From contig OY804579.1 of assembly GCA_963680875.1 (NCBI GenBank), positions 20,631,804-20,695,803 on the forward strand: a stretch of DNA of 64,000 nt, in the 5' to 3' direction. This document shows positions 63,137-64,000 of this stretch, in pieces. Source of the DNA: Bathymodiolus brooksi (lineage: Eukaryota; Mollusca; Bivalvia; Mytilida; Modiolidae). Position numbers and translations under genes: made by a program. The notes under the pieces were generated by a model. It was not told where the DNA came from, did not search any database, and saw nothing but the letters and a program-made list of their open reading frames with translations. Position 1 is the first letter of the stretch, and every line of letters begins with the position of its first letter.

Positions 63137-63544
63137 CCAATTACGGTAGTAAAACTTAAATCAAGTTGAATGAAAATACTAAAATATAAAATAAATTTGG
63201 CATATTCATGATCAACGAATATCAACAGAGGAGATATGGAAATCACAAGACATTGTGCCACCTAATTGCTGTATCAATCTATGTGACGAGTTCTTTGATT
63301 GTTTTCCTTTATTATGTGACTAATCAAACACACCCTCATACAGAACTTTTTTATGGTGATGTACATTTGTACATGTATGTATAAAATGAAAACCAACTTT
63401 AAAACAAATTGAAGCAAATTCTTATTGTAACTATCGAACAAATATTTAACTGTAGAAATATTGGTCTTTGTTTATATATATATATATATATATACGTCTG
63501 AAAATTAAACCAAACAATGTTAGAATTAGATTTTAGAGCTGTCA

Positions 63545-63656
63545 AATTTTTGTTCTTCCCTCGACAAGATCTGAACCCACACCATTGATACACTGCAGCA
63601 CCATTCGCTTAGCCTTACGTCCAGCGCCCTAGACCACTCGACCACATCCACTCCCT
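63545..63656 (-). mobile_element. tRNA-like (Leu/Ser-type) sequence, SINE head or tRNA relic
   Basis: On the minus strand: GTGGATGTGGTCGAGTGGTC (A box TGGTCGAGTGG), a long variable-arm-like region, then GGTGTGGGTTCAGATCTTGT (B box GGTTCAGATC). The arms do not pair well enough for a functional tRNA. It directly precedes another SINE fragment. Confidence 0.5.
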
Positions 63657-63664
63657 TATAATGA

Positions 63665-63842
63665 TTTGATTTAATTTATTGTGCTTAATGCCACTTTCAA
63701 CTATATTTTGAACTATATCATGGTGACAAGTCTTAGTGGTGGAGGAAGCCGACGTACCCGGAGAGAACCACAGATCACGGGCAAGCAACTGGTAAACTTT
63801 ATCACTTGCGGCTGTGAGTCGAGTGCACCCTTTTTTGTAAAT
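63665..63842 (-). mobile_element. SINE type C, head missing
   Basis: Tail GTGCTTAATGCCACTTTCAA, body GTAAACTTTATCACTTGCGG and GTCGAGTGCACCCTTTTTTG match the type C copy at 21778; the tRNA-like head is absent. Confidence 0.68.
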
Positions 63843-63895
63843 ATATAATATATTATTATCATCTTTAATTTATTATCACGAAGTATTTATAACAA

Positions 63896-64000
63896 ACTAG
63901 AGGCTTAAATTTCCAACCATTATGTAGTTTCCTTACCATAGATCTTAAAGGACTTAATCTATGACAATCAAATTGTATTATTAAGCTCTTGCAGTCATGT
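63896..64000 (+). mobile_element. Left-end fragment of the ACTAGAGGCTC family at the window edge
   Basis: ACTAGAGGCTTAAATTTCC begins at the edge; the sequence after it does not obviously match the other copies, so the assignment is weak. Confidence 0.25.

Noticed and set aside
63545..63656. Functional tRNA-Leu or tRNA-Ser gene
   Set aside because: A and B boxes are visible but the acceptor and anticodon arms do not pair convincingly; more likely a SINE head or relic.

Overview
This is eukaryotic, AT-rich, intron- and repeat-dominated DNA. I infer a mollusc, most likely a bivalve, from tRNA-derived SINEs that share a tail, the 'ACTAGAGGCTC...GGTGAGCTA' hairpin-ended repeats, and many TA-flanked MITEs; the sequence gives no species name. 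The only protein-coding gene I can support lies on the minus strand and fills almost the whole window: glutamine:fructose-6-phosphate aminotransferase (GFAT/GFPT), the entry enzyme of the hexosamine pathway.

I rebuilt the gene exon by exon, checking GT/AG splice sites and phase at every junction. In transcript order: exon 2 (56543-56436), 3 (55322-55224), 4 (53928-53803), 5 (52699-52641), 6 (49422-49288), 7 (47768-47707), 8 (43838-43759), micro-exons 9a (40660-40637) and 9b (39628-39608), 10 (30378-30273), 11 (29222-29059), 12 (27905-27712), 13 (27217-27097), 14 (26451-26294), 15 (24740-24626), 16 (23018-22891), 17 (22183-22055), 18 (16721-16683), two alternative versions of exon 19 (19a 14079-13918; 19b 13376-13215) and terminal exon 20 (6757-6713, stop TGA). 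All phases agree. With an assumed Met-Cys start exon the product is about 677 residues without the micro-exons, close to the usual metazoan GFAT length. The Met-Cys exon was not found and probably lies beyond position 64000; a short candidate alternative first exon is at 61652-61620.

Most notable in the gene: (i) two 54-codon, phase-0 versions of exon 19 in the second isomerase domain, just before the exon with the substrate-binding lysine; (ii) two paralogous micro-exons (24 and 21 nt) in the interdomain linker, close to where vertebrate GFAT1 carries its muscle-specific insert; (iii) five tandem copies of the acceptor and first ~30 nt of exon 6 in the preceding intron, each a potential decoy or poison exon.

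The rest is introns and 3' flank packed with repeats: at least 17 SINE copies or fragments of three head types; MITEs with CAG...CTG ends and TA target duplications (pogo/Tigger-like); nested elements with 5-bp duplications; two closely similar elements (3.2 and 2.3 kb) with tandem cores; a 1.5-kb nested insertion; minisatellites with 22-, 28-, 33-, 47-, 90- and ~142-bp periods; and several near-perfect hairpins. A decayed THAP-like fragment lies at 15110-15260. Nothing prokaryotic, viral or CRISPR-like was seen.
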